The notes below the pieces were generated by a model that saw only the letters and a program-made list of their open reading frames with translations, made no database searches and was not told the DNA's origin. The position numbers were made by a program, and so were the translations under genes. Of a DNA stretch of 64,000 bases, positions 18,194-26,656 are shown one piece after another. The stretch's first letter is position 1. Each line of letters begins with the position of its first letter. Source of the DNA: Thalassospira sp. MCCC 1A01428 (GTDB lineage Bacteria > Pseudomonadota > Alphaproteobacteria > Rhodospirillales > Thalassospiraceae); NCBI RefSeq assembly GCF_002115825.1, contig NZ_JFJZ01000001.1:1-64000 (forward strand), read 5' to 3'.

Positions 18194-18428
18194 GGGGCTA
18201 TTGATATGGGAATACACAGGGCAAAAACACAATAACGCCAAAGCCTGTTAATCATAACCGAAGACCAGGGCGATGGTGAACAGGCAGCTTTCCTGCAGTT
18301 TTTGCCACGTATTAACTGCTAATTAAAGCGGCGGGTAAAATGCAACAGGCGCATCATGCCTTGATATGGGCAAAAACCCGGCCAAGGCTGTCAGGATTTG
18401 TCATGTCTGGCATATGCGGAAACATGCG
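18194..18428. other. Intergenic region after gltDB terminator
   Basis: Together with 18105-18160 this makes a gap of over 300 bases with only the gltB terminator in it. The remaining 235 bases contain no supported gene, repeat or RNA that I can see. Confidence 0.5.
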
Positions 18429-18662
18429 TTAAAGCAGCAAATCCAGGTAAGTACCCCGTCGGGCCGAATGGTCGATCTGGTCGGCCGCAATCAGGTTGCG
18501 CAGGCGGGCAAGCTGGCTAAGGATATCAAGTTCGGTTGACGGGCGGTCTGCGGAACTGCGGCGGGCTCCTGGCGTGTTGGGGCGTCCCGGACCATTGCGG
18601 GTCGGGGCTTCGGTAATATCGCCTGTGCTGGTACGTGAACTGCCAAGCGGTAGGAGCGCCAT
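18429..18662 (-). CDS. Small protein of unknown function
   Basis: Unrecognised 77-residue protein. Residues 1-40 are Pro/Gly/Arg/Ser-rich and probably disordered; residues 44-77 form one or two amphipathic helices with regular Leu and Ile (LDILSQLARLRNLI), ending in LDLLL. AAGGGA stands seven bases upstream of the ATG, supporting translation. The arrangement of a disordered start and helical tail recalls small anti-sigma or export-partner proteins, but there is no specific match. Confidence 0.5.
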   Translation of the reverse strand: MALLPLGSSRTSTGDITEAPTRNGPGRPNTPGARRSSADRPSTELDILSQLARLRNLIAADQIDHSARRGTYLDLLL

Positions 18663-18830
18663 TATTTTTCCCTTGTTGTCGAATGCTTATTCTAGGGGAT
18701 TTTGATTAAAATCTGAACCATTCAGTTTGGGGGGATCAGATTTCGTCTTGTATCGTCGTCATTTGGGGTTGGTCCGGTTCTTCGTCAATCCTTCCGAAAC
18801 GGGCTTTGATCCCCGTAATAACGGGCAAAG

Positions 18831-18856
18831 AAAAGGGGCAGCGCGAACGCTGCCCC
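18831..18856 (-). terminator. Rho-independent terminator with UUCG loop
   Basis: Read on the minus strand, ggggcagcg and cgctgcccc pair perfectly around a ttcg tetraloop (18835-18856), followed by four T. It lies 33 bases past the stop of the gene at 18890-19105 and separates it from the next minus-strand gene. Confidence 0.88.
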
Positions 18857-18889
18857 AGTAGAAGCCAACGAGGAGGGAGGCAATAAAAA

Positions 18890-19105
18890 TCAGGTCACGA
18901 TATTAACCCGCGTGCCACGGGAACCACTGGTTTCCAGGGGTTGATAATCTGTCACGATTGAAGCAATGCTTTCCATCAGGCCTTCGGCCTTTTTCATCGA
19001 TGATCCGGCGGCACTAAGCGGTGCCCCATCCGCGCGTTGCGGTGTGACCCTGTCTGATAGCGCCTGTTGCGCTGCGCTTAAACCTGAACCAATCGAGCCG
19101 ACCAT
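18890..19105 (-). CDS. Small protein of unknown function
   Basis: Unrecognised 71-residue protein. It starts MVGSIGSGLSAAQQ, has a helical centre (MKKAEGLMESIASIV) and ends in RGTRVNIVT. The N-terminal pattern and the short terminal strand resemble small motility-associated proteins such as the YjfB group, but this is only an impression. The ATG at 19105 is supported by GCGAGGA eight bases upstream; an ATG nine codons earlier lacks such a site. It has its own UUCG-loop terminator, so it forms a monocistronic unit. Confidence 0.55.
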   Translation of the reverse strand: MVGSIGSGLSAAQQALSDRVTPQRADGAPLSAAGSSMKKAEGLMESIASIVTDYQPLETSGSRGTRVNIVT

Positions 19106-19253
19106 GATGTCCTCGCCTGTGTTGTCTGGCAACTGCAGGCCGTCGATATCGCGCCTGCGCCAGAAAGCATTTTCATCGTATTACTAAGATATAGGGCCGT
19201 TTAGCCAAATTTTAAGTGATGGCCGTCACAAGCAGGCACAAAAATATCGGACC

Positions 19254-19286
19254 ATAAAAAAACGCCCCTGTATGACGGGGCGTTTT
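19254..19286 (-). terminator. Terminator downstream of the hybrid histidine kinase
   Basis: Arms aaaacgcccc (19259-19268) and ggggcgtttt (19277-19286) pair perfectly around 8 bases. On the minus strand the stem is followed by a run of T, so it fits termination of the kinase gene that ends at 19376. Confidence 0.82.
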
Positions 19287-19375
19287 AAAACATGATTTCT
19301 GGAATTTGCCGCAGTTTTAGGCGCGTTTGCCAAATCCGGTATTTTTTGGCATGGGTGTGTTAAAGGATACTTGCG

Positions 19376-21730
19376 TTAAAGGCGGCGGCGTTCAGCCTTT
19401 TGCACCAGGGCTTCATGGATGGCTTTTTGCAACTGAGCGGGGCGGAAGGGTTTTTTGACGAAAATATATTCGCCCAGCATCTTTTCCATTTCCTGACGCG
19501 TGCGGGCCGGATAGCCCGACATAAAGACAATGCTAAGATGCGGGTATTGCCGTAATGCCTCGATGGCCAGTTGTGGCCCGCTAAGGCCGCTCATGACGAC
19601 ATCGCTTAGAATAACATCAATCTTGTCGTCGCCTTCCTGGGATGCCAGGATTTTCAAGGCCTCGTCGGCATTCTGGGCGCAAATGGCGCTAAACCCGGCA
19701 TCTTCAAGAATGATTTTTGCTGTGGTGCGTAATGATGGTTCATCATCAACGACCAATACCCGTTCACCATTGCCGGGGTGATAGCTGATGGTATCAATTG
19801 GCTGAACCGTTGCTGTGCCAGCTTCGCACAGGGGTAAATAGATGGAAAAGGTTGTGCCTTCTCCCTCTATTGTCTGGACATCAATGCACCCGTTGGATTC
19901 TTCCACCCAGCTATGGACGATCGACAGGCCAAGTCCTGTTCCCTTGCCAGGTTCCTTGGTGGAATAAAATGGCTCGAATATATGGTCCAGAATTTCGTCG
20001 GGTATGCCGGTGCCGGTATCCTGCACCGTGATAACCGCGTAACCGCCGGGCGCACAATCGGGATAGGTTATTTCATCAAGCGGATCGCGCTGGTCTTCCG
20101 GCGGGATGATTTCAGAAGAACAGCTGATTTGAAGATTTCCGCCATCTGGCATTGCATCGCGGGCATTGATCGCCAGGTTAAGAATACACGCCGAAAGCTG
20201 GGTCGGATCAACCCGGGTATACAGGGCTGTTTCACAGGTCCAGATTTCAAGTTCGATCCGATGCTCCAGCAACGTGATCAGCAGCTTTTCCATATCCAGA
20301 ACAGCATCATTGACCTGAACAATGGTGGGTTGTTCAACCTTGCGACGCGAAAACATCAAAAGCTGGTCGGCAACGCTGGTGGCGCGTTCGCCCAGCGAAA
20401 TAATATGGCCGATATATTCTTCCACCCGGTCATGGTCATCAATGCGGGCCCGGGCAACTTCGGCAAAACTCAGGATGCCCGCCAGGCAATTGTTAAATTC
20501 ATGGGCAACTCCTCCCGCCATCTGGCCCACGGCCTCAAGTTTTTGCGACGTCGCAAGCTGGCGTTGCAGGGCATGTTGTTCTTCGGTCGCGCGGTGCTGG
20601 GCCGTAACATCGCTGCCTGTACCGCGATAGCCTTTGAAAACCCCGTCGAGATCAAAAACCGGCACCCCGTTTATGCGGCCAAAATGAATATCGCGATCTT
20701 TACCCTGCCACGAAAACTCGAAGTTCTGAAAGGCAAGGTGGCTTTCAAGGCGACTCATCAACACGCCCCAGCTTTCGTGGTCGCGTGCGGTTAACCCCAG
20801 CGTGTCAAACCGCTGCCCTTGCGGGGAGCCATGCAGTTCCTCGATCAGTTGATAGAATTTATAGGACGCAAATGTAATGCGCAGGTCAGGGCCCATTTCC
20901 CAGTACCAGTCGGCCGAGGACAGGGTGAAATCACGAAAACGTTCCTCGCTGTCACGCAGGGCATCCTGGGCGGTCTGATGCTGACCGGTGCGGCGTTCCA
21001 GGCTTTCGGCCATGGCATTCAACCCGCGTTCAAGCGCGCCAATTTCGTCGCGGCTGGCGGGGTGTAGCCGGGCACCAATTTTACCAAACTGAATATCGCT
21101 GACAAATTGCGCCATGCCGGTCAGGCGGCGCAAAACAGTTTGCTGCATCAGCAAAAAGATCAGCCCTGATGTTAAAAACAGACACATCACCGAGCCGATC
21201 AGTAAAACCGACTGCATGCGGTTCTGGCTTTCTTCAAGGCCGACGGTGGAAACCTTGAAATAAACGAACATAAAGGGCTGGGTGGCGTTCAGACTGAAAA
21301 GCGGGGTAACGCTGACCATTTGTCGGCCATTGGCATCATGAACTGTAAAAAGTCGCGGTTCGACAATATCGGCAGCAAACCAGCGGGCCGGATATTTGTC
21401 GAGCTCGGCAATGTTGCTGCCGATCAGGGCCTGGTTCATCGAATGGTAAATGGTGTCGTCAAAGCCAACGGCCAGGGCATCAATAACATGCGGGCCAAGC
21501 AAACGGCGCAGTTGCGCCTTGTCACTGATAATCGATATTTTAAGCTGTTCTTCCTGGATCAAGCGGCCAGGAGCACTAATTTGTTCGGCTGTGCGACGAT
21601 CAATTTCTGCGCCGAAATACTGGATATAATATCCACCAAACAGACCTAGAAAAATGGTTTCCACAATAACAATTGCAAAACCGATCTTGAACGCCAGACT
21701 ACCAAACAGCCGGTCGAACAGTTTTTTCAA
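19376..21730 (-). CDS. Hybrid sensor histidine kinase (HAMP-PAS-HisKA-HATPase-REC)
   Basis: Inner-membrane hybrid kinase of 784 residues. Membrane helices lie at about 13-33 and 172-196 and enclose a periplasmic sensor region. HAMP covers about 197-249 and PAS about 262-378. The phosphoacceptor is His410 in VAHEFNN. The ATP-binding domain has NARDAM, DTGTGIP and GKGTGLGLS. A C-terminal receiver domain has Asp710 (LSDVVMSG) and the conserved lysine in KKPF. It belongs to the NtrB/FixL-like group in which the receiver may damp or relay the signal. It follows a peptide-type binding protein gene by 45 bases on the same strand, with no permease genes, so the binding protein may feed this sensor. 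No separate output regulator is adjacent. Confidence 0.93.
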   Translation of the reverse strand: MKKLFDRLFGSLAFKIGFAIVIVETIFLGLFGGYYIQYFGAEIDRRTAEQISAPGRLIQEEQLKISIISDKAQLRRLLGPHVIDALAVGFDDTIYHSMNQALIGSNIAELDKYPARWFAADIVEPRLFTVHDANGRQMVSVTPLFSLNATQPFMFVYFKVSTVGLEESQNRMQSVLLIGSVMCLFLTSGLIFLLMQQTVLRRLTGMAQFVSDIQFGKIGARLHPASRDEIGALERGLNAMAESLERRTGQHQTAQDALRDSEERFRDFTLSSADWYWEMGPDLRITFASYKFYQLIEELHGSPQGQRFDTLGLTARDHESWGVLMSRLESHLAFQNFEFSWQGKDRDIHFGRINGVPVFDLDGVFKGYRGTGSDVTAQHRATEEQHALQRQLATSQKLEAVGQMAGGVAHEFNNCLAGILSFAEVARARIDDHDRVEEYIGHIISLGERATSVADQLLMFSRRKVEQPTIVQVNDAVLDMEKLLITLLEHRIELEIWTCETALYTRVDPTQLSACILNLAINARDAMPDGGNLQISCSSEIIPPEDQRDPLDEITYPDCAPGGYAVITVQDTGTGIPDEILDHIFEPFYSTKEPGKGTGLGLSIVHSWVEESNGCIDVQTIEGEGTTFSIYLPLCEAGTATVQPIDTISYHPGNGERVLVVDDEPSLRTTAKIILEDAGFSAICAQNADEALKILASQEGDDKIDVILSDVVMSGLSGPQLAIEALRQYPHLSIVFMSGYPARTRQEMEKMLGEYIFVKKPFRPAQLQKAIHEALVQKAERRRL

Positions 21731-21775
21731 GCTACCCTCTACGCCCTGATCCGGTCGTCCCCCGGCTTTTTTCTG

Positions 21776-23701
21776 TTACTTGTCCTCAATATAATACTGG
21801 GCCGGGTTGGTTGGTGCCGGTGTGGCAAAGCTCCAGGCCGCGGGTATTACCTTGGGTACGTTTTTAAAGTTATTTGCGACAATTCCCTTGCGATTTGGCG
21901 GAAGTGCAACTCCCATAACATAAAACTGATCAGCACTGATGTCGAGGATCGCCCGCATCAGATCGTTTTGTTCCGTGGTGTCTGCGGTCGATTTTAGCTG
22001 GTCATAAAGCGACAGCTGTTTTTGCACGGTTCGCGGCGGGATTTTTGCCGTCTCACTTGTTTTATCAAGATACCATGCCGCCCATGCCGGTGCGAACCAT
22101 GAATCTTTCGAAATTGGCAAATAGTTGATTGGAATCAACATGGCATCCAGCCCGCCATCCCCGCCCCAGGCGGTCGCATCAAAATGGTTGGCCTTGCGTT
22201 GTTCGTAAAATGCATCGCGCGCCATATCGCGGGGGGTGACATTAATTCCCAGTTTGCGCCAGTATCCGGTGACCGCCTCAAGCATTTCAAAACGGCTGCT
22301 ACCAACAGTGTCGATATTGAAGCTGACCCGCTTGCCATTTGGCATTAGCAAAAACCCCTGGCTGTCGCGGTTGACTAAACCTGCCTTGGCAAAAAAGTCC
22401 AGTGCCAGGTCCGGGTCATAAGTTATAAATTGACGTGCCAGCACCGAATGAAACAGCGGGCTTTCCGGGCGCGGGGCGGCCTGATGGGGCAGGGCAGTTG
22501 GCATGAACTGGTCAATAATGGCATCGCGGTCAAATGCGTGAGACAGGCCAACGCGGAAGTTTTTGTCCTGAAACAGACTGCGCAGTGTTTTGTCGCGATG
22601 GTTCAGATTCAGCGATAATGTCAGTTTGTTCATGTCGCTTTCGATCAGGGTAAAAGACGACATGTCTTTGCGGCGGGCAATAATTTCGTCGGTGCCACTG
22701 CTGATATGGCGTTCCTGCATATCGATGCCACCATCCATCGCCAGTTTGATGGCGTCGGGTTTGCTATCGACAAGTTTGAATGACACTGTATCGATATAGG
22801 GCAGCTGCCGACCGGTTGGATCGATTTTCCAGTAATATGGATTGCGCTTTGCAATCAAAGGGTCCTGTTTGCCGTAAACACCGCTCAGCGTCCAGGCATT
22901 CAGGGTTGGTACATCGGGGTTGCGCCAGCGCGACGGGTCATCAATGGTGCCGGGTTGGCCAAAAATATCAATAAAGCGTTCCTGCCAACTGGCATATCCC
23001 TGCTTTTGGGCATCGCTTTGGGCATTTGGGTTATATTTGGGCAAATATTTTTTAAGGTAATGCGCCGGATAGGAAACCGGTTCAACCCCGTCGGGCTGGG
23101 CCAGAAACGTTGAAAACAGGCCATAGGGGGCGGCGAAGTGAAATGTTACAGTATAATCGTCGGATTTTGTGACACGAACAGCCTCGCCGCCACAAGTAAG
23201 CCAGTCGGGGACGTTTCTGGTTAATTCGGGGTTTTTGAGAATATCTTCGTACCAGAATAAAATATCTTCGGCAGTGAAAGGTTTGCCATCGGACCAACGC
23301 ATGCCAGGGCGCAACCGGAATATAAAATCGGTGGCGTTTGTATTTGTCTGGAATGACAATGCCACATTGGGCACGGTGCCTGTCCATTGAGGTGTCCAGC
23401 GTAACAAAGGTTCATAGCCGATGGTGCGAATAAGCAGGGCATAGTCACGTTCGGCCAGTTGAGCCATATGCCACGTCCCGCCGTAATTGCCCAGGCTGTC
23501 GACGGGCGATACGATCATGGGGGTACGGGGCAACCTGTCCTCGATCGGGGGGAGCTGGCCGTTCTTTACCTGGTCATCAAGCAATGGAGCCTGCCCAAAT
23601 TCAACGGCATAGCTGCTTGTCGCAGAAATTGCGAAAACAAACATAGCCGCGAACAGGACGGTGCAGGTTTGGAAAAATTTTCCGGGCACGCGTGGCTCCA
23701 C
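21776..23701 (-). CDS. ABC-type extracellular substrate-binding protein, family 5
   Basis: Periplasmic solute-binding protein of 641 residues, in the size class of the oligopeptide/dipeptide group (SBP_bac_5). A signal peptide ends near residue 32 (SSYA). The mature protein has NVALSFQTN, FRLRPGMRWSDGKPFTAEDI and LSHAFDRDAI, which are family hallmarks. No permease or ATPase gene is adjacent; the next gene downstream is the hybrid kinase. Either the transporter lies elsewhere or this protein serves as the ligand-binding partner of the kinase. The ligand cannot be inferred. Confidence 0.88.
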   Translation of the reverse strand: MEPRVPGKFFQTCTVLFAAMFVFAISATSSYAVEFGQAPLLDDQVKNGQLPPIEDRLPRTPMIVSPVDSLGNYGGTWHMAQLAERDYALLIRTIGYEPLLRWTPQWTGTVPNVALSFQTNTNATDFIFRLRPGMRWSDGKPFTAEDILFWYEDILKNPELTRNVPDWLTCGGEAVRVTKSDDYTVTFHFAAPYGLFSTFLAQPDGVEPVSYPAHYLKKYLPKYNPNAQSDAQKQGYASWQERFIDIFGQPGTIDDPSRWRNPDVPTLNAWTLSGVYGKQDPLIAKRNPYYWKIDPTGRQLPYIDTVSFKLVDSKPDAIKLAMDGGIDMQERHISSGTDEIIARRKDMSSFTLIESDMNKLTLSLNLNHRDKTLRSLFQDKNFRVGLSHAFDRDAIIDQFMPTALPHQAAPRPESPLFHSVLARQFITYDPDLALDFFAKAGLVNRDSQGFLLMPNGKRVSFNIDTVGSSRFEMLEAVTGYWRKLGINVTPRDMARDAFYEQRKANHFDATAWGGDGGLDAMLIPINYLPISKDSWFAPAWAAWYLDKTSETAKIPPRTVQKQLSLYDQLKSTADTTEQNDLMRAILDISADQFYVMGVALPPNRKGIVANNFKNVPKVIPAAWSFATPAPTNPAQYYIEDK

Positions 23702-23914
23702 TGATTTTATGCTTTTGTATTATAACAAGCGGTAGGTATCGTATCCGCTATCCTTAGGTGGTGAATAAAGAAAAAAAACATTAAGGTAAAGTTTTGATGG
23801 CATTTAATTGATTATCCTCGCGAAAAAGTCATTAAAACAGCGTCAGGCAGAACAGGTTTTCGTTGGTTTTTTCTTCGGTGCCACAACCGGCACGATCATT
23901 CAGGATATGTATAA

Positions 23915-25156
23915 ATGATAGATTACAATAGTATGATAAATAAGCAGTTTTGCGTCTTTGATCCAAATTATATTTCACAACAGAAAAAATTTGCCAGTCA
24001 GCTTTCACCGTTGGAAGACCGTCTGTCGACCTTGCAAGAGCAGGGAAACAGCATGGCAGCTTCAGATCAAAGGATGATTGAATGCAAATGGCTGCTGCAA
24101 TACACGGCAGACTGGAAAAGCCTTCAGGAAGCAATCGCTTTGCTTGCCGAGTCGCTTAAAAACAAGGATCAGGAGTGGGCCGAGGAACAATCTTCGGTCG
24201 ATGGGTCATGGGGGCCTTGTTATCATCAGTGGTTTTTAAAAGTAGATGCTATGATTGATGCGGTTAACGAACTGGCCGATCAGGGCGAGGCACCGCAATA
24301 CCCGTTTGATTTTATGACCCCGATTGCCACCATCGAGGGCATGCAAAACTGGTTGAATGACCAGCGTACCTCAAAGATTTTCGCCGATGGGATAGATCGT
24401 CGCGATGCATTGGGGGCCGTGACAGCTGTGCTGTCGGAAATGTGCTTCAAAAGCGAACTTCGCGATTATTTCCGTCAATACGTCAAAGGCTTTGATCTGA
24501 CGGATGACTATATTGCCGCCTATAAAGCCTGGCTTGATGACTGGCAGGACCCGCAGACAGGGTATTGGGGCGCGTGGTTTGAGCAGGAAGACGGAACACT
24601 GGTTAAAAGCGCTGATCTGAGCTTGAGCTTTCACAATATTTCCTATCAGCATGGCAAGGTTGCTTACTGGCCGGAAATATTTGCCACCACATTGTCGTTG
24701 CGCGATGGCACATATCCCTATGGCTGGAAGCACAACGGCGACTTTAATAACCACAACAATTACGACGTTGCCAAAATTTTTGCGGAAGGCTGGTCAAGTG
24801 TTGATGACGCCGCGCATCAGCAAGCCAGCGATGATTTATCCAGTCTTCTTGACTGGTGCCTGAATGTGTCGATGACGCAGGATGGCGGCTTTATTGACGA
24901 TGACAGTTTTTATAATTCTGTCGGTGCTGCCTATTATTACGGCGTATCGTTCCTTGACGAGATCGGCTATTTCGATCCGGCCAAGTGTTTCTGGACAGAT
25001 GAGACCTTCCCCGAAGGGGCGGTTCTATGCTGCAAAATTCAGAAAAACATGAAATCGCATCACCTTGATGATGACGAAGCCGACGCCGCGATGGAAAAAC
25101 TGGTTGATGCCTGTGGTGATTGTAGCAAAAGCAACAAACGCCGCACCGTTCATTAA
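23915..25156 (+). CDS. Protein of unknown function with alpha-toroid-like features
   Basis: I do not recognise this 413-residue protein. It has no signal peptide or membrane helix and is acidic. Helix-rich composition with Gly/Trp turns (DGSWGPCYHQW at 96-106, TGYWGAWF at 215-222, QDGGFIDDD at 322-330) resembles alpha/alpha-toroid proteins such as terpene cyclases or glycoside lyases; this is a fold guess only. A conserved-looking core HNGDFNNHNNYD lies at 273-284. Cysteines cluster at the end (372, 373, 400, 403). AGGAT eight bases upstream supports the ATG at 23915. It diverges from the binding-protein/kinase pair across 213 AT-rich bases. Confidence 0.75.
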   Translation: MIDYNSMINKQFCVFDPNYISQQKKFASQLSPLEDRLSTLQEQGNSMAASDQRMIECKWLLQYTADWKSLQEAIALLAESLKNKDQEWAEEQSSVDGSWGPCYHQWFLKVDAMIDAVNELADQGEAPQYPFDFMTPIATIEGMQNWLNDQRTSKIFADGIDRRDALGAVTAVLSEMCFKSELRDYFRQYVKGFDLTDDYIAAYKAWLDDWQDPQTGYWGAWFEQEDGTLVKSADLSLSFHNISYQHGKVAYWPEIFATTLSLRDGTYPYGWKHNGDFNNHNNYDVAKIFAEGWSSVDDAAHQQASDDLSSLLDWCLNVSMTQDGGFIDDDSFYNSVGAAYYYGVSFLDEIGYFDPAKCFWTDETFPEGAVLCCKIQKNMKSHHLDDDEADAAMEKLVDACGDCSKSNKRRTVH

Positions 25157-25227
25157 GCCGTTGCCTGGGCGGGTGTCGGGTCACAACTGGTCAATGGCTG
25201 TTGTGTGATACCGTAAGCACGAGATTG

Positions 25228-25262
25228 CGTCGGCGGGAAGATTTGTTTTCCTGCCGACGTTT
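25228..25262 (+). terminator. Probable terminator after the 413-residue gene
   Basis: Arms 25228-25239 and 25248-25259 pair over 12 bp with one G-U around an 8-base loop. The following T-run is short (ttt), so termination may be partial. Confidence 0.55.
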
Positions 25263-25347
25263 CCGGGCAGCCTGGGTTATTTGGCCGCCATGCTGCAACG
25301 ATCAATATTTCACTTGTTAAGTGCGGGTTTCAGATTAACACTTTGGT

Positions 25348-25625
25348 ATGCAGTTAAAAGATAGCGATACACCTGCCATGCCAATGCAAGCAAACCAACA
25401 CCCCCGTTGCCGCGCCAATTGCCGGGGCCAGCCCCGCAATTGGCCGCCAACAGAGGGGGTGTTGCACCGGTTTCTGCTGACGTGCAAAACGATGTTACCC
25501 TGGCATTGGATGGCATCGAAGGGCGAATTGCCCAAAACCTTGTCCATCGTGCCAGCGCGCTTGTCGATACGGAACCGGACCGTGCTGTGGCCGTTTTACG
25601 TCGCTGGTTGCACGAAACATCGTGA
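25348..25625 (+). pseudogene. Possible frameshifted small gene with FliF-tail-like sequence
   Basis: In the frame ending at the stop 25623-25625 the protein reads DVQNDVTLALDGIEGRIAQ and then DTEPDRAVAVLRRWLHE, a good likeness of the FliG-binding C-terminal tail of the flagellar MS-ring protein FliF. That frame has no ATG and closes upstream at 25362. A second frame with ATG at 25348 leads into it if one base is added to the run of five C at 25401-25405, giving a continuous protein of about 92 residues. So this is a frameshift, a sequencing slip, or a TTG-started (25407) small protein. No clear ribosome-binding site is seen for either start. Confidence 0.35.
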
Positions 25626-25779
25626 TGGTCCTATCGCCTTTTCAGTGGTGGGTGTGGCGAGGGTCGTCTTAATATTCGTGTAACGGGCCGTGATCTCTTC
25701 AATATTGCCATTCAGGTGCCATATTAAACCCGATGCCGATGCATAAAGGCGGGGCACGCTTAATTTAACGGGGTTTTCA

Positions 25780-26577
25780 GTGCCGGGTTTGCCACGGATT
25801 GCGTTTTTTCCAGTTTTTTTGCCATTCTTGCGTAATTTGATCGCTGTTTTGCTTTGCCAAACGGGGGGGCAGGTCAGGTTTGGGGCTGGAATGCTGTGTT
25901 TGGTGGGAATCTGCACGGTGTTCCCCTTACATCCGGCGCAGGCTGCGGCATGCCCGGTGGTTAGCCCGCCTGAAATTGCGTTTGATTTTGTTCCAAAATC
26001 GCCACAGCTTGATCGCAACCGGTCGGTTAAATGGTTAAACCGCAAGGCGGCATCCCATAACCCGGGCTGGTTTGTTACCGGGCTTACCAGTTATGCAATG
26101 CAGGCAAAGTTTGAAATGCGGATAGAACCGGTCGCGCTTGGCGATGGTCGATATTGTTTGTTGCCAGCCCTGATTCACCCTACGGTAACGGTTAGCGAAC
26201 ATCTGGTCTATATCGCCAGCGAACTGGACCGGGGAAGTTGCGAGTATGACGTGGTTTATGCCCATGAAGGGCAACATGTGGCGATTAACCAGCATATGGA
26301 ACTGGATATTCGCAACGCTTTGCCAACGTTTCTGGACGACGTAACGCGCGATTTTTCCCGAATGCAGCCCATTTCCGCCAGGTTGGCGGCATCGCGGATT
26401 CAAAATTTATTATCCAGATACGGGCGTGATTTTAAATCCCTGTTGGCCAAAATCGATAACGCCCGTCAACGGGACCACGCGAAGATCGACACGCCAGCGG
26501 AATATACCCGTCTGTCCCACGCCTGTGGGCCAAATTCGGCTTTTCAAACAACTTTGCCTGCGGCGATGCGCCGTTAA
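25780..26577 (+). CDS. Secreted DUF922-like protein with HExxH zinc motif
   Basis: Predicted secreted protein of up to 265 residues. A hydrophobic segment ending PAQAAA (53-58) looks like a signal peptide. The motif AHEGQHV contains HEGQH (162-166), a zincin-type HExxH, in the setting typical of DUF922 predicted Zn-proteases. Helical sequence follows, with DVTRDFSRM and NARQRDHAKID. The start is uncertain: GTG at 25780 gives two hydrophobic stretches, whereas ATG at 25891 gives a short signal without basic residues. It is convergent with the Fnr-like gene. Protease activity is inferred from the motif alone. Confidence 0.75.
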   Translation: MPGLPRIAFFPVFLPFLRNLIAVLLCQTGGQVRFGAGMLCLVGICTVFPLHPAQAAACPVVSPPEIAFDFVPKSPQLDRNRSVKWLNRKAASHNPGWFVTGLTSYAMQAKFEMRIEPVALGDGRYCLLPALIHPTVTVSEHLVYIASELDRGSCEYDVVYAHEGQHVAINQHMELDIRNALPTFLDDVTRDFSRMQPISARLAASRIQNLLSRYGRDFKSLLAKIDNARQRDHAKIDTPAEYTRLSHACGPNSAFQTTLPAAMRR

Positions 26578-26656
26578 CAATGTACAGGCGGGCGTGCCAT
26601 GTGCGGCTTGGGGGCACGGTAAAAGGGCCTCCATGCTGCTGGCAGTGCTACAGCTG

